DNA of 64,000 nt from Pseudorasbora parva (taxonomy: Eukaryota > Chordata > Actinopteri > Cypriniformes > Gobionidae): the NCBI RefSeq assembly GCF_024679245.1, contig NC_090187.1, positions 23,438,495-23,502,494 of the forward strand. The letters are read 5' to 3'. Position 1 is the stretch's first letter. Every line of letters starts with the position of its first letter. The position numbers were made by a program, and so were the translations under genes. Below the pieces are notes generated by a model that worked only from the letters and a program-made list of their open reading frames with translations, was not told where the DNA came from and made no database searches. Below are positions 47,340 through 59,721 of this stretch, one piece after another.

Positions 47340-47770
47340 AGCTACACTGTGCAACTTTTTTAATTTATTCTTAGCTAAAAACACTTAGTTCTTTCAAAAA
47401 TACATGTGCTCATTAATGTATATTTACTTCTATCAAGTAATAATGTATTCTCGTAAGTTTATAATTTGCCATTGAAAATACATACGAGTGAGGGGTTCGA
47501 ATGCTGGTCGCCATGTTGCCCCTCCATCTTGAAAGTACTGTAGCCAAAGAGGGACATACCCGTAAATTCAAGCTTCGCCTTTTTGCGTTTTAACACTCGA
47601 TGGCACCGTGTCGAATGTGAAAAGAGGGATTGCCATGTTAATCTTGGACTAAATCGGCCACCGTAGGAGTTAAAACAAAATCAGAATTGAGAGGAACCGA
47701 AACTAATATTCATTGGATGGTCATATTCCCTTTCACCGCTAGATGGGGGAAAATATCACACAGTGTAGCT
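47340..47770. mobile_element. TTAA MITE with AGCTACACTGTG ends
   Basis: TTAA at 47336-47339 and 47771-47774. Ends AGCTACACTGTGCAAC and ATCACACAGTGTAGCT form perfect 12-bp inverted repeats. 431 bp, no coding capacity. The interior has CCTTTCACCGCTAGATGG, a motif of common fish TTAA elements. Confidence 0.88.
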
Positions 47771-47849
47771 TTAACTATACTGAAACCATAAAAACATGTT
47801 CGTTACTTGAATCAAAATAACACTGCCAAGTGAAAAATTATAATCAGAT

Positions 47850-48225
47850 TTGAGCGAGTTTGACAAGGACCAAATTGTAGATGTCTGGATCAGAGCACCT
47901 CCAAAACTGCAGCTCTTGTAGGGTATTTCTGGTCTGCAGTTGTCAGTATCTATCAAAAGTGGTCCAAAGAAGAAACATTGGTGAACCGGAGACAGGGTCA
48001 TGGGCGGCCAAGGCTCATTGATGCACGTGGGGAGCGAAGGCTGGCCTGTGTGGTCCGATCAAACAGATGACCTACTGTAGCTCAAATTGATCAAGAAGTT
48101 AATGCTGGTTTTGATAGAAAGGTGTCAGAACACACAGTGTATTGCAGTTTGTTGCGTATGGGGCTGTGTAGCCACAGACTAGTCAGAGTTCCCATGCTGA
48201 CCCCTGCCCACCGCCATAAGTGCTG
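47850..48225 (+). pseudogene. Tc1-like transposase, N-terminal DNA-binding part
   Basis: One frame from about 48000 reads GRPRLIDARGERRLACVVRS, a stop, then PTVAQIDQEVNAGFDRKVSE and SLLRMGLCSHRLVRVPMLTP. This is the second helix-turn-helix of the paired-like domain with the GRPR hinge of Tc1 transposases. The upstream part (KTAALVG-like, SKVVQRR) is frameshifted. The DDE catalytic domain is missing: sequence diverges after CACCGCCATAAGTGCTG. Confidence 0.8.
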
Positions 48226-48336
48226 TATTTTATTTCAGTAAGCTGTCAAGGCAACATTTTCATTAAGTTTAACTTGAAGTACTAAAATATCAACAAAAAA
48301 GGCTAATAAATAACAATGCTAGACTATATATACTAC

Positions 48337-48394
48337 ACTCAAAAAAAATGATTTGTCAAATTTACTTTAAAAATATGTGGTAAGTGGTTGCACA
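48337..48394 (+). mobile_element. CACT-ended element, left end before F3
   Basis: TACACTCAAAAAAAATGATT with following ATTTACTTTAAAAATATG resembles the left terminus of the CACTG-ended family. After F3, sequence to about 49700 (including AAAGCATGCTGGGAACTACA) probably continues it, but no right end was found. Confidence 0.4.
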
Positions 48395-49133
48395 CTAGCT
48401 TGACGTGGTCATACTCAATTCTTGTCAGAATATGAGTCTGAAACTGCTCTATTGCGCTGTGATTATGAGGCATGTTTCAACCGAACCAGGAAAGACCTCA
48501 ATTGGATAGACCTACAACCAATCAGAGCAACGAAGCAACGCAGTGTCAAATGTCAAGGGAGTTCAACTTCACTGCGTTGCCAAGTCCGCGTTTTTTACGC
48601 AGTTGTTTTCTATGTCCGCGGGTTAAAGCGACTATTATGTGATATATAGACCCAATTGCCAAAATAACACACATTTTACTCCCCAAACGCCATTTTTTCC
48701 CCGGAGAACCCCCCGAGAAGCTGTTGTTTAGGGCTAGTAGTTGGTGGGTTTTTAACCCTGTCGCACGCGAGCTGAAATCAGGCTGGAATAAACGATCTTT
48801 GCTGGTGTTGTAAAAAAAAAAAAAAAAATTAATGATACACAGAGTTACTTACCCAACATGATCATTTCTGAGAGAAATTGTGAAGGTGAATGCAGATACA
48901 AACAAGCTCTCTGTTTAGGATTTGAAGAAAATATAATCCAAGACCCTTTGATGACGTGCATGATTACGTTACTGTTGATCATCTGTCCGTCATCGTCTAA
49001 AGCCCGCCCTGATGATTTCATTGGTCCGAACAGTTTCTGTTCAGGGATAATTACTCTATGGAGCAAGGTCAGACCAAACTGCCCGACATAAAAAAAATTG
49101 GATGGGGCTAAGTTCGGCTGGCATCCAGGCTAG
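48395..49133 (+). mobile_element. CTAGC-ended element F3
   Basis: Starts CTAGCTTGACGTGG and ends GGCATCCAGGCTAG. It shares CCAATCAGAGCAACG and end words with F1 and F2 but has a different interior, including a poly(A) tract at 48811. Plus and minus frames (48858-49091) overlap and show no domain. Confidence 0.6.
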
Positions 49134-51279
49134 TTACACACAACTATATTGAGACATTTTTACAAATAACATATTTAGTTATATGAACAAAAAATGCAAG
49201 TAAAACTGGCACAATTTCTTTGAGTAAATACAAACCATTTGATTTTTTTAAGTTTATTATGTAAGGTGAACACTGTTATCAATTTAATTTGCCTTTAAAA
49301 AATTTAAATAACAAGCAAATTTTTACAAATAAAATGCAAAATTACCTTGATGCAAAATTAACTTGTTTCATTAACTTAGATAAAAATATTGAATTGAGAG
49401 CAGGAATTCCATCCAATGAATTTGTATAGTGCCCTCCGCCTAAACACAGGCACCACTCTTCTGCATAATGCTAACCACAAAATTACAGAAACTCCTCAAT
49501 GTCCAACATAACTGAACATTAAACACGAACATAAACTAATAACATCTTTCCCTTTACTGAAAAACATATAAAATAATACTTTAATACATACATTTTCTCT
49601 CTTAGCGAAGTCCCTTGCAAAGCATGCTGGGAACTACAGATCCACTGCCCAGTTAGTTATGTCAGCACAAATATGTCATGTAGTTTTAGCGCAAATTAAT
49701 TAAGTAATCATCAGTTTTAAATATATTAGGCTGATTGAACACATTTTGACACAACTTAATTTAATTAGGTAAAGTAAACATAATTTAAATGTGTCTTATC
49801 TATGAAAGGCCTAAATCTAAACAAAATAAATATTTGAACTTTAAAATTAAAGTGAAAACAGAAATTGTAAAATTGTTGAACAACAAATATAATAGTATAT
49901 TGATAATATAACATTTGAATGATTTTAATAAAATCCATTACATTGCACAGAACAATATCAGTTGTTAATAAAATGATACTAAGTTAATGTTTTAAACTGA
50001 CAGCTTGTATTATATTAATTTAAGTATTAGGATGAATTGTATAGAAGCGGCATTAATACAATGGCCAGTCTACTTTAAACCACTGTAGGTGTTGTGGACC
50101 TTCAAGCTAAAATAACAAGTCTCAGTCCACATGACAGTCCTTCGAAATCACATTATGTCTAATGGGAGGGTCAGTTTAATGTCAGTGAACATATAAAGCG
50201 CTCAAATCAGGGGAAGGAACTGAGTTATTCCATGTTTAAATGAATGATCCTGTCATGCACGGCCAATTGCACTTGTGGATTTCAATTATCACTTAACATG
50301 TTTCTTGATTGCATGATTGATATGACAGCTGCAAGGTGCAAAGTCACCTCAGGTCAGGTTCACTCTGATGGGGCCTTAGCAACTGGAAAATCTTTGGGGG
50401 GGTTTTTTCGCTATCCAAGACACATTTAGCCCTCTCACACAAAGCAAATCATCTGTGGTGCCGCGGCACGTCTCTTGTTGATTTATGAGCACATCCCAGA
50501 CCTCTTTAATGTCACAGTAATGTGTCTTTTCGCTTCACAGCTCCTTTATACTCAACACAGCCACTATCAACCCTTCATGACATTTCCTGAGTCTCTAACT
50601 GACTGCATGCTGCTCCTCACATGCTTATGCTCACAAACACGCACGTCCATAGCAAATTATCACTCGTATTTGATGAAGAGTGCAAAAGTGTTGATGACAT
50701 TTACAAATGTCATATGGTGATATCTTTAAAGTGACAAAAAAATTATAATAAATAGATGTGTCACATTCGCGCAATTCAAGTTTTCAAATAGACACTCTTT
50801 TAACCCTTTTTAACTGAGTTATTTGTCAGTAAATCCGTCGACCTAACAGCTCAAATTGTCTATTCCTCATAACCAAAAAATCGAATCATACACTCAGTCA
50901 AACGGAAATTAGTGTAATGTATGAAGAAGACCTCCGATTGAACTCTTTTTCATATGTAAATTTAACTCTAGTCATCATTCTTTTTCAGCACATTACACTC
51001 CCATGAGCATCTATCATAATCATTTGACATTCATTTTCATTGGCTGCATGCTCATGCAAGTGCATTTGTGTAGGCATGTGTGCATTTGGGATCAGTGGCA
51101 TTTCTAAAGTTTCTTTGAAAATGTGTCAATTAAGTTTTGTTTATTTATAATAATAATTATTAAATATCACATTTAAATATTATTGGTTAATAAATAAGTT
51201 CGCTTAAATATGATTAAGTATTACCACATAATTTGGATACTTCCTCTTCCTTATCAAAGAAAATATCCCCATATGGTGT
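49134..51279. other. unassigned, AT-rich, with one short dispersed repeat
   Basis: The first part probably continues the CACT-ended element. 50714-50790 (GATATCTTTAAAGTGAC, ATAGATGTGTCACATTCGCG) matches 57521-57585. The rest is unassigned. Confidence 0.45.
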
Positions 51280-53143
51280 GATTGATTGTTCCATTGATCG
51301 ATTGATTGATTGATTGATTGTTCCCCTGACTGGTCGATTAATTGTTGTATTTATTGATTGTCCCATTGATTGGTTGATTAATTGTTGTATTGATTGATTG
51401 TCCTATCGATTGATTGATTGTTCCATTGATTGGATGATTGATTGTTCCATTGATTGGTTGATTAATTGTTGCATTCATTGATTGTTCCATCGATTGATTG
51501 ATTGTCCCGTCGATTGACTGATTGTCCCATTGATTGGTTGATTGATTGTTCCATTGATTGGTTGATTAATTGTTGCATTGATTGATTGTTCCATCGATTG
51601 ATTGATTGTCCCGTCGATTGACTGATTGTCCCATTGATTGGTTGATTGATTGTTCCATTGATTGGTTGATTAATTGTTGCATTGATTGATTGTTCCATTG
51701 ATTGGTTGATTGATTGTCCCATCAATTGATTAATTGTTCCATTGATTGATTGTCCTATTGATTGATTGATTGTTCGTTCCATTGATTGGTTGATTGTTCC
51801 ATTGACTGGTTGATTGATTGCTCCATTGATTGATTGATAAATAATTGCATTGGTTGATTATTTCATTGATTTGTTTGTTAGTTGTTGCATTGATTGATTG
51901 TTCCATTGATTGGTTGATTGATTGTTCCATTGATTGGTTGGTTAATTGTTGCATTGATTGGTTGATTAATTGTTCCATTGATTGGTTGGTTAATTGTTGC
52001 ATTGATTGATTGTTCCATTGACTGATGGTTCCATCGATTGATTGTTCCATTGATTGATTGCCCCATCAAATGATTGATTGATTGTTCCATTGATTGGTTG
52101 ATTAATTGTTGCATTGATTGGTTGATTAATTGTTCCATTGATTGATTGTTCCATCAATTGATTGATTGTTCCATTGATTGATTGTTCCATCAATTGATTG
52201 ATTGTTCCATTGATTGATTGATTGTCCCAATTATGGTTCCATTTATTGATTGTTTCATTGATCGATTGATTGATTGACTGATCCATTGATTGGTTGATTA
52301 ATTGTTGTATTGAATGATTGTCCCATCGATTGATTGATTGTTCCATTGATTGGATGATTGATTGTTCCATTGATTGGTTGATTAATTGTTGCATTGATTG
52401 ATTGTTCCATTGATCGAGTGATTGATTGATCCATTGATTCAATGGATTGATTGGATCAATGGATTGATCAATGGATTGATTGTTCCATTGATCGAGTGAT
52501 TGATTGATCCATTGATTGGTTAATTAATTGTTGTATTGATTGATTTTACTATGGATTGATTGATTGTTCAATTGATTGGTTGATTATTTGTTGCATTGAT
52601 TGATTGTTCCATTGATTGGTTGATTAATTGTTGTATTGAATGATTGTACTATCGATTGATTGATTGTTCATTTGATTGGGTGATTGATTGTTCCATTGAT
52701 TGGTTGATTATTTGTTGCATTGATTGATTGTTCCATTGATTGGTTGATTCATTGTTGCATTGATAGATTGTTCCATCGATTGATTGATTGTTCCATTGTT
52801 TGGTTGATTGATTGTCCCATTGATTGATTGATTGTTCCATTGATTGATTGTCCTATCGATGGATTGATTGTTCCATTGATTGGTTGATTGATTGTTCCAT
52901 TGATTCGTTGATACATTTTTGCATTGATTGATTGTTCCATCGATTGGTTGATTCATTGTTTCATTGATTGTTCCATCGATTTATTGATAATTCCATTGAT
53001 TGATTGCTCCATTGATTTATTAATTGATTGATTGATCCATTGACTGTTCCATTAATTGATTGATTGTTCCTTTTATTGATTAGTTGATTGATCGATTGAT
53101 GGATTGATTGATTAATTGTTTAACTGATTATTGGTTGGTTGGG
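51280..53143. repeat. GATT-derived satellite-like array, 1.86 kb
   Basis: Units such as CCATTGATTGGTTGATTAAT and TGTTGCATTGATTGATTGTT repeat with spacings that are mostly multiples of four (16, 24, 40 bp). This is consistent with growth from a GATT tetramer. A strand switch with local palindrome lies at 52425-52480. All minus frames stay open (Asn-Gln-Ser-Ile-rich); none is a gene. Confidence 0.92.
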
Positions 53144-53146
53144 ACA

Positions 53147-53193
53147 AACAGCAGCTAGAGTTCTTACTAGATAGCAGCTAGAGTTCTTACGGT
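53147..53193. repeat. 24-bp direct duplication
   Basis: AGCAGCTAGAGTTCTTAC occurs twice, 24 bp apart, at the edge of the GATT array. Confidence 0.85.
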
Positions 53194-53283
53194 AAACAAA
53201 ATAGATGCTGATTTAGTAACTTCCCTGAGTGATTCAATTCACTCAAGGATTCTGCAAACTGAAGTTTTGAACACTTCATTAAA

Positions 53284-54510
53284 GGTGCCCTAGAATGAAA
53301 AAAATATTTAGCCTTGCTATAGTGAAATAAAAGTATTCAGTACATGAACATCACATACTGTGAGTCTCAAACACCATTGCCTTCTCCTTCATATGTAAAT
53401 CTCGTGAATCAAAAACACCACGGAAATATAAGTGCTTCTCATCATAAACCCAACCGTGACGCAAGCTTTGGGGATCATTATATGCATGCCCCCAACATTT
53501 GAATCTGTCCAAACATGTTCATTGTTAAGCGGAACTGACGGTAACTGGGACTGCAGGTAAACAAAGACACTGGAGGATAGCAAAAAGAGCCACTCTCATG
53601 GACACATGTCATGTTCAGGCTTTGCAGGGGAGGTAAGGACTTTTTATATGTCAACAGTCATGGTTGAGGTTTATTATAACCGGATACAACAACAATTTAT
53701 TTCAAAATAGTTTGTTTGTTTGGCCCATTTCAAGAAAGCTTCGCTCAGCGTCTTAAACTGAAGAAAGGGGCAACTGTATTCCTGCAAGAAGTAAGTAGTG
53801 ATTTATCCACTTATTGACTAGCTGTTTAAACAATTTCTGATTAAATTGAAAGTTTCTTAGAGAGACAGCATTGCCTAGATGACGCAAAATGCTAGTACAG
53901 TAACAATATGAAACACCAAGTACCATACAAGACTAAATAGTGTGTCTAATGACAAAGGTTAATATTATTTTGTATTACAAAATACAACCGTAGATACATT
54001 GCTAACAAATCGTTCACTCAATCCTTCTAGCAAACGTCACCTTTTCCACCATATAAGTTAAAACGACAGTCATTTGACATGGCTATTCATTTTGTACAAG
54101 TTATATATTTATATTTTTGAGAACTGAAGTAGGCCTATGATGTTTTTGCATGCTTGTTCAGAGTACATCACAGTCACTGCGTAACGTTAGCCTACATTGT
54201 CACTAACGTTATATAAACATGCAATATCATTGTAGAAAAAAAAAACTGGTCTAAAATGGAGACTGAATGACACTTTAAGCAGAACATCTCAAATGGAGAT
54301 TGCTGAAATGCAGCTTACTTGTGTGTTGGTGTTTTCAGATCATCCGCGCGCGAGAGGCATGTTTAGGTAAAACACTGGATATTATACCTGTTCTTTTCAC
54401 AGAAAAGCTCTGTTTGGGGGATTTAAATTACTAAAATCCGCAACCGCAGGCATGCAAGCTCTTTCTCGCATGTTGATATTGGACATATTGTTTCAAATCA
54501 CTCTAGGGCA
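53284..54510. mobile_element. TTAA element with AGGTGCCCTAG ends
   Basis: TTAA precedes AGGTGCCCTAGAATG. The right end is CACTCTAGGGCACCT, followed by GATT instead of TTAA. The subterminal AACACCATTGCCTTCTCC and ATGTAAATCTC words match a very common cyprinid piggyBac-type element (recalled). About 1.2 kb, no transposase. Confidence 0.75.
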
Positions 54511-55462
54511 CCTGATTCAATAAAAATAACTAACTCTAGAGTCATATGTTGCTGAATTGTGCTGCACTGGCTTTCTCACTGATGAAAAATAACCGTAATA
54601 TTTCAAAGAAAGAAAGAAATTACAGTAATTTACGTCTCACAAGAAATAACAGTTAGTTGTATAATGGTTAAACCTTTATAAAAACATCCTCGCTAATGTA
54701 TGTGGCTAACAAATTTGACCTCTGCAGGGCACAGCCTTCAAAATGAGAGACAATTTCTCTGTCTATTGTTAGAACAAATTGTTTGTGAATCAGGGTACAC
54801 TGGTCTTGCTCTATGTTGTTTTTGCTTGCAATACATTTATTGCCATTATTTCTCTATGCGTGGTCTTGTTATTTCATCACATTTAATACAGGTTGCAACC
54901 TTACATTCACAACTATGATTTATTTGCCATGGCACTGAAGATTCAGAAGGACCATTCTGATTGGGTGAGTCACATTTAAAGCAATTTTAAAATAGTAGTA
55001 GATAAGCAACTGCAAACAACATAAAATCTGCTGTGTGTTGTGCAAAATCCCCTATAAGTAACTTAAAAATTTCAAAACTTGTTTTGCTTTGCAAAGTACC
55101 TTAATGCAATATTTTTCAATTGGCATATTTCCAAGTTAGTAGACGCATCCTCACCGAAAGGCTGGGAGTCACAGGGAGGCATGGCAGGTTCCTGTTTTTG
55201 AGCATGATCTGCATTTAAAAAATGCAAGTAAATGTTTATTGCCTAGTGAGGCTTTCATTTGTTGCATTTTTGTCCCATCTGGAAGCTCTAAATGATGCTT
55301 GGTCAAGACTTTGCACCAAACGGCCACTAATTGATATGGTGATGTGCATGACAGTTTTGAAATGAACAGGACTTTTATTGAGTCATACATAGAGTACTCT
55401 GAGATGCAATTAGCAGTCATAATATTTAGTTTAGCATTCATAATTTTGTCTTTGATCTAAGC
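54511..55462. other. unassigned sequence
   Basis: No gene or repeat recognised. Confidence 0.5.
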
Positions 55463-55540
55463 CAGTGGTTTTCAAACTTTTTTTAAAGCGACCCTCTTTT
55501 TTTTTTTTTTTTTTGTCGCGACCCATATATAGGCCTACAA
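55463..55540 (+). mobile_element. hAT terminus (CAGTGGTTTTCAAAC)
   Basis: CAGTGGTTTTCAAACTTT, a T-rich tract and TCGCGACCC match a common hAT/Charlie-type terminus. No partner end was found. Confidence 0.55.
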
Positions 55541-56180
55541 ACATTTACATTCAAATAAGTCAAGCCAAGCGTAACAATACTTGTATACAATGGGCCATTT
55601 GACTGTATTCTCCATTAAACCACTAGATGGCACAAATATTCAGCTCAGCACTTTCCCACACAACTGCTTTTGATCCTTGATGCGTTCGCAACGGAAAGTT
55701 GATTCTGCACTAATTTGATAGCTAGGCATATCTATGGGACGCTAATTAACTGGATAACTGTTAACCAATAAGACTTTTGAAAGAGAGGGAAAAACAGGTA
55801 AGTCACGTATAAGTCGCATTTGATTCCATTCATAATAATACCAGTAGGCTAAATAAAGCGAAATATTGTACTACAAACATAGGTTATTTTAGTTCCCCTC
55901 ACTCCACAAAAAATCCTTCAAATTTAACGGTATTCAAAACAGAAGGCTATAACTATATAAAGTCAAAACCAAATAATTTAATGAGGAACTGAAAGTAACC
56001 AGTGTTAGACTCACGCAGCCTAACTCCCTAATTCGAGTCCAAATGTTTCCATATTGGTGATAAATTTAGATACTAAACCATTATTTATTATAGGCTTTGG
56101 CTACTTAACTCGCGTCCCAATATTGATGGGAAAAAATTATCCTCTTCACATGCGCAAAAAATGTGCTTGAGAAGTGCACT
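55541..56180. other. unassigned sequence
   Basis: Nothing recognised; it leads into the 37-bp array. Confidence 0.5.
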
Positions 56181-56785
56181 CCCGCGGGACTCGCGGAACC
56201 TAAAGCATATAGAGTGTGGTGCGACACTCGCGGAACCCAACGCATATAGAGTGCGGCGCGGCACTCGCGGAACCCAACGCATATAGAGTGCGGCGCGGGA
56301 CTCGCGGAACCCAACGCATATAGAGTGCGGCGCGGGACTCGCGGAATCCAACGCATATAGAGTGCGGTGCGGGACTCGCGGAACCCAACGCATATAGAGT
56401 GCGGTGCGGGACTCGCGGAACCCAACGCATATAGAGTGCGGCGCGGGACTCGCGGAACCCAACGCATATAGAGTGCGGCGCGGGACTCGCGGAACCCAAC
56501 GCATATAGAGTGCGGCGCGGGACTCGCGGAACCCAACACATATAGAGTGCGGCGCGGGACTCGCGGAACCCAACACATATAGAGTGCGGCGCGGGACTCG
56601 CGGAACCCAACACATATAGAGTGCGGCACGGGACTCGCGGAACCCAACGCATATAGAGTGCGGTGCGGCACTCGCGGAACCCAATGCATATAGAGTGCGG
56701 CGCGGGACTCGCGGAACCCAGCGCATATAGAGTGCGGCGCGGGACTCGCGGAACCCAACACATATAGAGTGCGGCGCGGGACTAG
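56181..56785. repeat. 37-bp CpG-rich minisatellite, 16 copies
   Basis: CATATAGAGTGCGGCGCGGG marks each unit, from 56206 to 56761 at exact 37-bp steps with no indel. Each consensus unit has six CpG dinucleotides, in otherwise AT-rich surroundings. Most differences between copies are CpG to TpG or CpA. Because 37 is not a multiple of three, three overlapping minus frames of about 190-218 codons stay open; they are repeat artefacts. Confidence 0.95.
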
Positions 56786-57407
56786 ATTTGATGGCTGAGT
56801 GCGGGCGGTAGCTAGCTACTCGTGTGTGTGTGTGTGTGGATTTCGGGAGAATAAAACTATTTGCATGACCACAGCAAAATAAAAAAAATCTAAAAAGAAA
56901 ACATCTAGAAACAAATAAAATGTTATAAAATAAAATAAAAACAAATTACAGTTGGAGGCAGAGTATAACACGTTTTTGCCGCATTATGCAATGTAACCAA
57001 TATATTGGTTAAACGAAGCCGATACAACAAATGTTTATTTCTAGAACGCAATGGCCAAACAGATGCATTTAAGAGAAAAATCCCCTCACCGCTCAAGAGT
57101 TTTTGTGCAGTGCTGAATTCTGTATGCTGACAAATCCTTTGATTATAGAAAGTTTAGACATTATAAAAAAAAAGATTCATTGTGCAGTCATGTTTATTGA
57201 TAACAGAGCTTTGTGAGATCGCGTTGAACTGAGATGAGAGCTTTTTTGGAATAACAAACGCACTTTGCGCATATTCTGCCAGCCCAAACCACGCAGAAAA
57301 AACACTATTTATACTTGTATGCGGACAGGAGCGGGACAAACATGCATGTTGCGAGCGGGTCTCTACTTGGAAACACCTCAGGAGCAGTGCTCACGCTGAA
57401 TGGCACG
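56786..57407. other. unassigned sequence
   Basis: Short GT run at 56821-56837; otherwise AT-rich and unassigned. Confidence 0.5.
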
Positions 57408-57815
57408 ACGTGTTGATGGTGACCCACACTGGGAATTTGTCCTCTGCATTTAACCCATCCAAGTTAGTGCACACACATTAAATGCATTGAGTAGTGAACA
57501 CACACATACTGCAAACAATATTTGATATCTTTACACTGACATAAAAATAGATGTGCCACATTCACGCGATTCAAGTAATTTCCTCAGGTATTGAGAATCA
57601 AACCTGCAACCTTCAGGTTACCAGTTTGACTCGCTAAACCAGGGGTCTCCAAACTTGGTTCACACCCAAACCAGCTAAACAAGGTCTAAATAGGCATACT
57701 CTAACCTTTCATACAGCTGTTTTAGAGCTTTTTGGAGGTAAACTCTGCAGGACAGCAGCCCTCCAGGACTGAGTTTGGAGACCCCTGCTCTAACCATTAG
57801 GCCACGACTGCCCCC
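57408..57815 (+). repeat. dispersed fish repeat with nested hAT MITE
   Basis: CACACTGGGAATTTGTCC, TCTGCATTTAACCCATCC, AACCTTCAGGTTACCAG and CATTAGGCCACGACTGCC are ordered words of the repeat type also seen at 7148-7375. It is interrupted by the hAT element at 57640 and by a short segment (57521-57585) shared with 50714-50790. Confidence 0.6.
57640..57787. mobile_element. short hAT MITE (CAGGGGTCTCC ends)
   Basis: Ends CAGGGGTCTCCAAACTTGG and CTGAGTTTGGAGACCCCTG are inverted repeats. Flanks CGCTAAAC and CTCTAACC agree at six of eight positions. It belongs to a ubiquitous fish hAT family (recalled). Confidence 0.8.
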
Positions 57816-57856
57816 AAATGTAAAAATATAGCTACATAATAATGTAGCTCAATTCA

Positions 57857-57940
57857 GGCAGACCTGGAGCCCTGGTCACCTGATCTATTCGTCCCTTCAG
57901 TATTCCATAAAGCTCCTGGCCTTAATAAAGTCCCTGTCTA
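57857..57940 (+). repeat. dispersed direct repeat D1
   Basis: GGCAGACCTGGAGCCCTGG and later TAATAAAGTCCCTGTC pair in order with D2 at 60799-60889 at about 80 percent identity by eye. Origin unknown. Confidence 0.65.
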
Positions 57941-58606
57941 GTTTTAGCATGCACTTTGCTGCTGTAAAGATTGCAAAAATTCAGTTCAGAGCCTAATCGA
58001 TGATCTTTATTATTAAGCTGTACTTTTTAGTTGCATTTTGGGAAGATGCAGACGGCAAGTTAAAAATATAGATCTGAGTCCACATTTAGACCGATAATTG
58101 ACTATTGTGCTTCCCTACTCCTGAAAGGCACCAGTCGTCACTGATGGCGACATACTTTATGTGGCGTCAGCAGGCATGATATTGAAAACCGATCTCACCA
58201 GCGTGTGACTCATTTTTTCCTACCCAAAAATCTGCCTCACACGCACTGCGTGTCATTATCAAACGTGGGCATAAATACAAATGGCAGCAACAAAAGAAAA
58301 CCAGAAGATTGCTAAGAGCACAGCACCACCTTGGGGTAGATAGCGAATCAGAGCAGTTTTAGGCATTGGTTTCAAACTCCTTGTTCATATCTTGAAAGAA
58401 CACCAGCCTCCCATGAGTCTGACTGTTCTGCGGCTCCAGTCTGTTCTCCCGGCTCTGCGCGTTTGTCTAGCCCATGAGGGTTGCGCATCTCTTTCTGTGA
58501 ATAAACCAGTATGTGTGGTATTGAGAAGAGAGCAATCACTCATCGGTCCGCGGGGAAAAGCGGAATGGCGCATGGGTTTGCTCAATGCAGGCAGGTATAG
58601 TTTGTG
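57941..58606. other. unassigned sequence
   Basis: Overlapping frames on both strands near 58385-58700 show no recognisable domain. Confidence 0.45.
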
Positions 58607-58875
58607 CTCTGGGGTCTATATGACCCCAAAGCACTTTTCTTTAGTTAAAAAAAATGGTTCCCTTTATCTCAGTGGAATAAAACTTTGTGACTTTTCCTAA
58701 GTTATCTATCTGTACATGCACAAAAAAACTGGGCTTGATTCGGTTGTTCTAAAGGCATGTAAAAAAATTTGTCACACTCAGGAGCTTTGGGGTCAATATG
58801 ACCCCACATTGAAATGAATGGGAAAATCGAAAAAAATGTGTTTTTTATTTTTCATTTGTCAAAAAATATATATAA

Positions 58876-59128
58876 ATCCAGAATAAATCTGAAAATTTCC
58901 ATACCACAATGAAGCCCTGGTACTAGAGCACAAATGTAAAGTGGAACGAACATGATCACTTGCACACACACATGCTCACGCACACAAACACACATAAACA
59001 AACACACAGGAGTGACTCCAATTGAAAGCATTTTTTTTAGAAATTGACAAATAAAATCAATAATTCCAGAAAAAAATCTGAAAATTTCTACACAGAAATG
59101 AAGGCCTGGTACTAGAGCAAAAATGCAA
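58876..59128. repeat. 185-bp-spaced internal duplication
   Basis: AATCTGAAAATTTC, ATGAAG-CCTGGTACTAGAGC and ACATG appear in order at 58885-58953 and again at 59070-59138. A second pair (AAATCAGC-ACAAATG, GTGAGACCTAATGCA) is at 59220-59270 and 59625-59673. Confidence 0.75.
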
Positions 59129-59149
59129 TGTAGAAAAGACATGCTCACT

Positions 59150-59185
<36 letters not shown>

Positions 59186-59267
59186 TACATACTAACAGGA
59201 ATGACTGCCATAGCCAAATAAAATCAGCCACAAATGCAGAACAAAGATAAAAGGGGTGAGACCTAAT

Positions 59268-59268
<1 letters not shown>

Positions 59269-59349
<81 letters not shown>
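59269..59349 (+). repeat. (CA)n microsatellite
   Basis: About 40 CA units, with smaller CA arrays at 59151-59180 and 59676-59714. Confidence 0.95.
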
Positions 59350-59351
<2 letters not shown>

Positions 59352-59460
59352 CCGCGCACACACGCCCGCGCACATGTGCACGCATACACGCACATGCGTA
59401 CTGAGGCACCACCCACATGCGCACTGGCGCATTACGCACGTGCGCCTATGCGCACGCGCG

Positions 59461-59584
<124 letters not shown>

Positions 59585-59674
59585 AAGAGAGGGAGAGAGA
59601 GCATCTATGGAATTTGTCAAATGAAATCAGCAACAAATGTGAGTACCTGAGTGAATCAGTGAGACCTAATGCAT

Positions 59675-59721
<47 letters not shown>

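Noticed and set aside
51462..52956. Asn/Gln/Ser-rich minus-strand frames
   Set aside because: They arise from the GATT-derived array and are open in all minus phases, which is not coding behaviour.
56088..56763. Three overlapping minus-strand frames of 187-218 codons
   Set aside because: They are the same 37-bp repeat read in three phases; stop-free because the unit lacks stops, with no conserved start or flanking exon.
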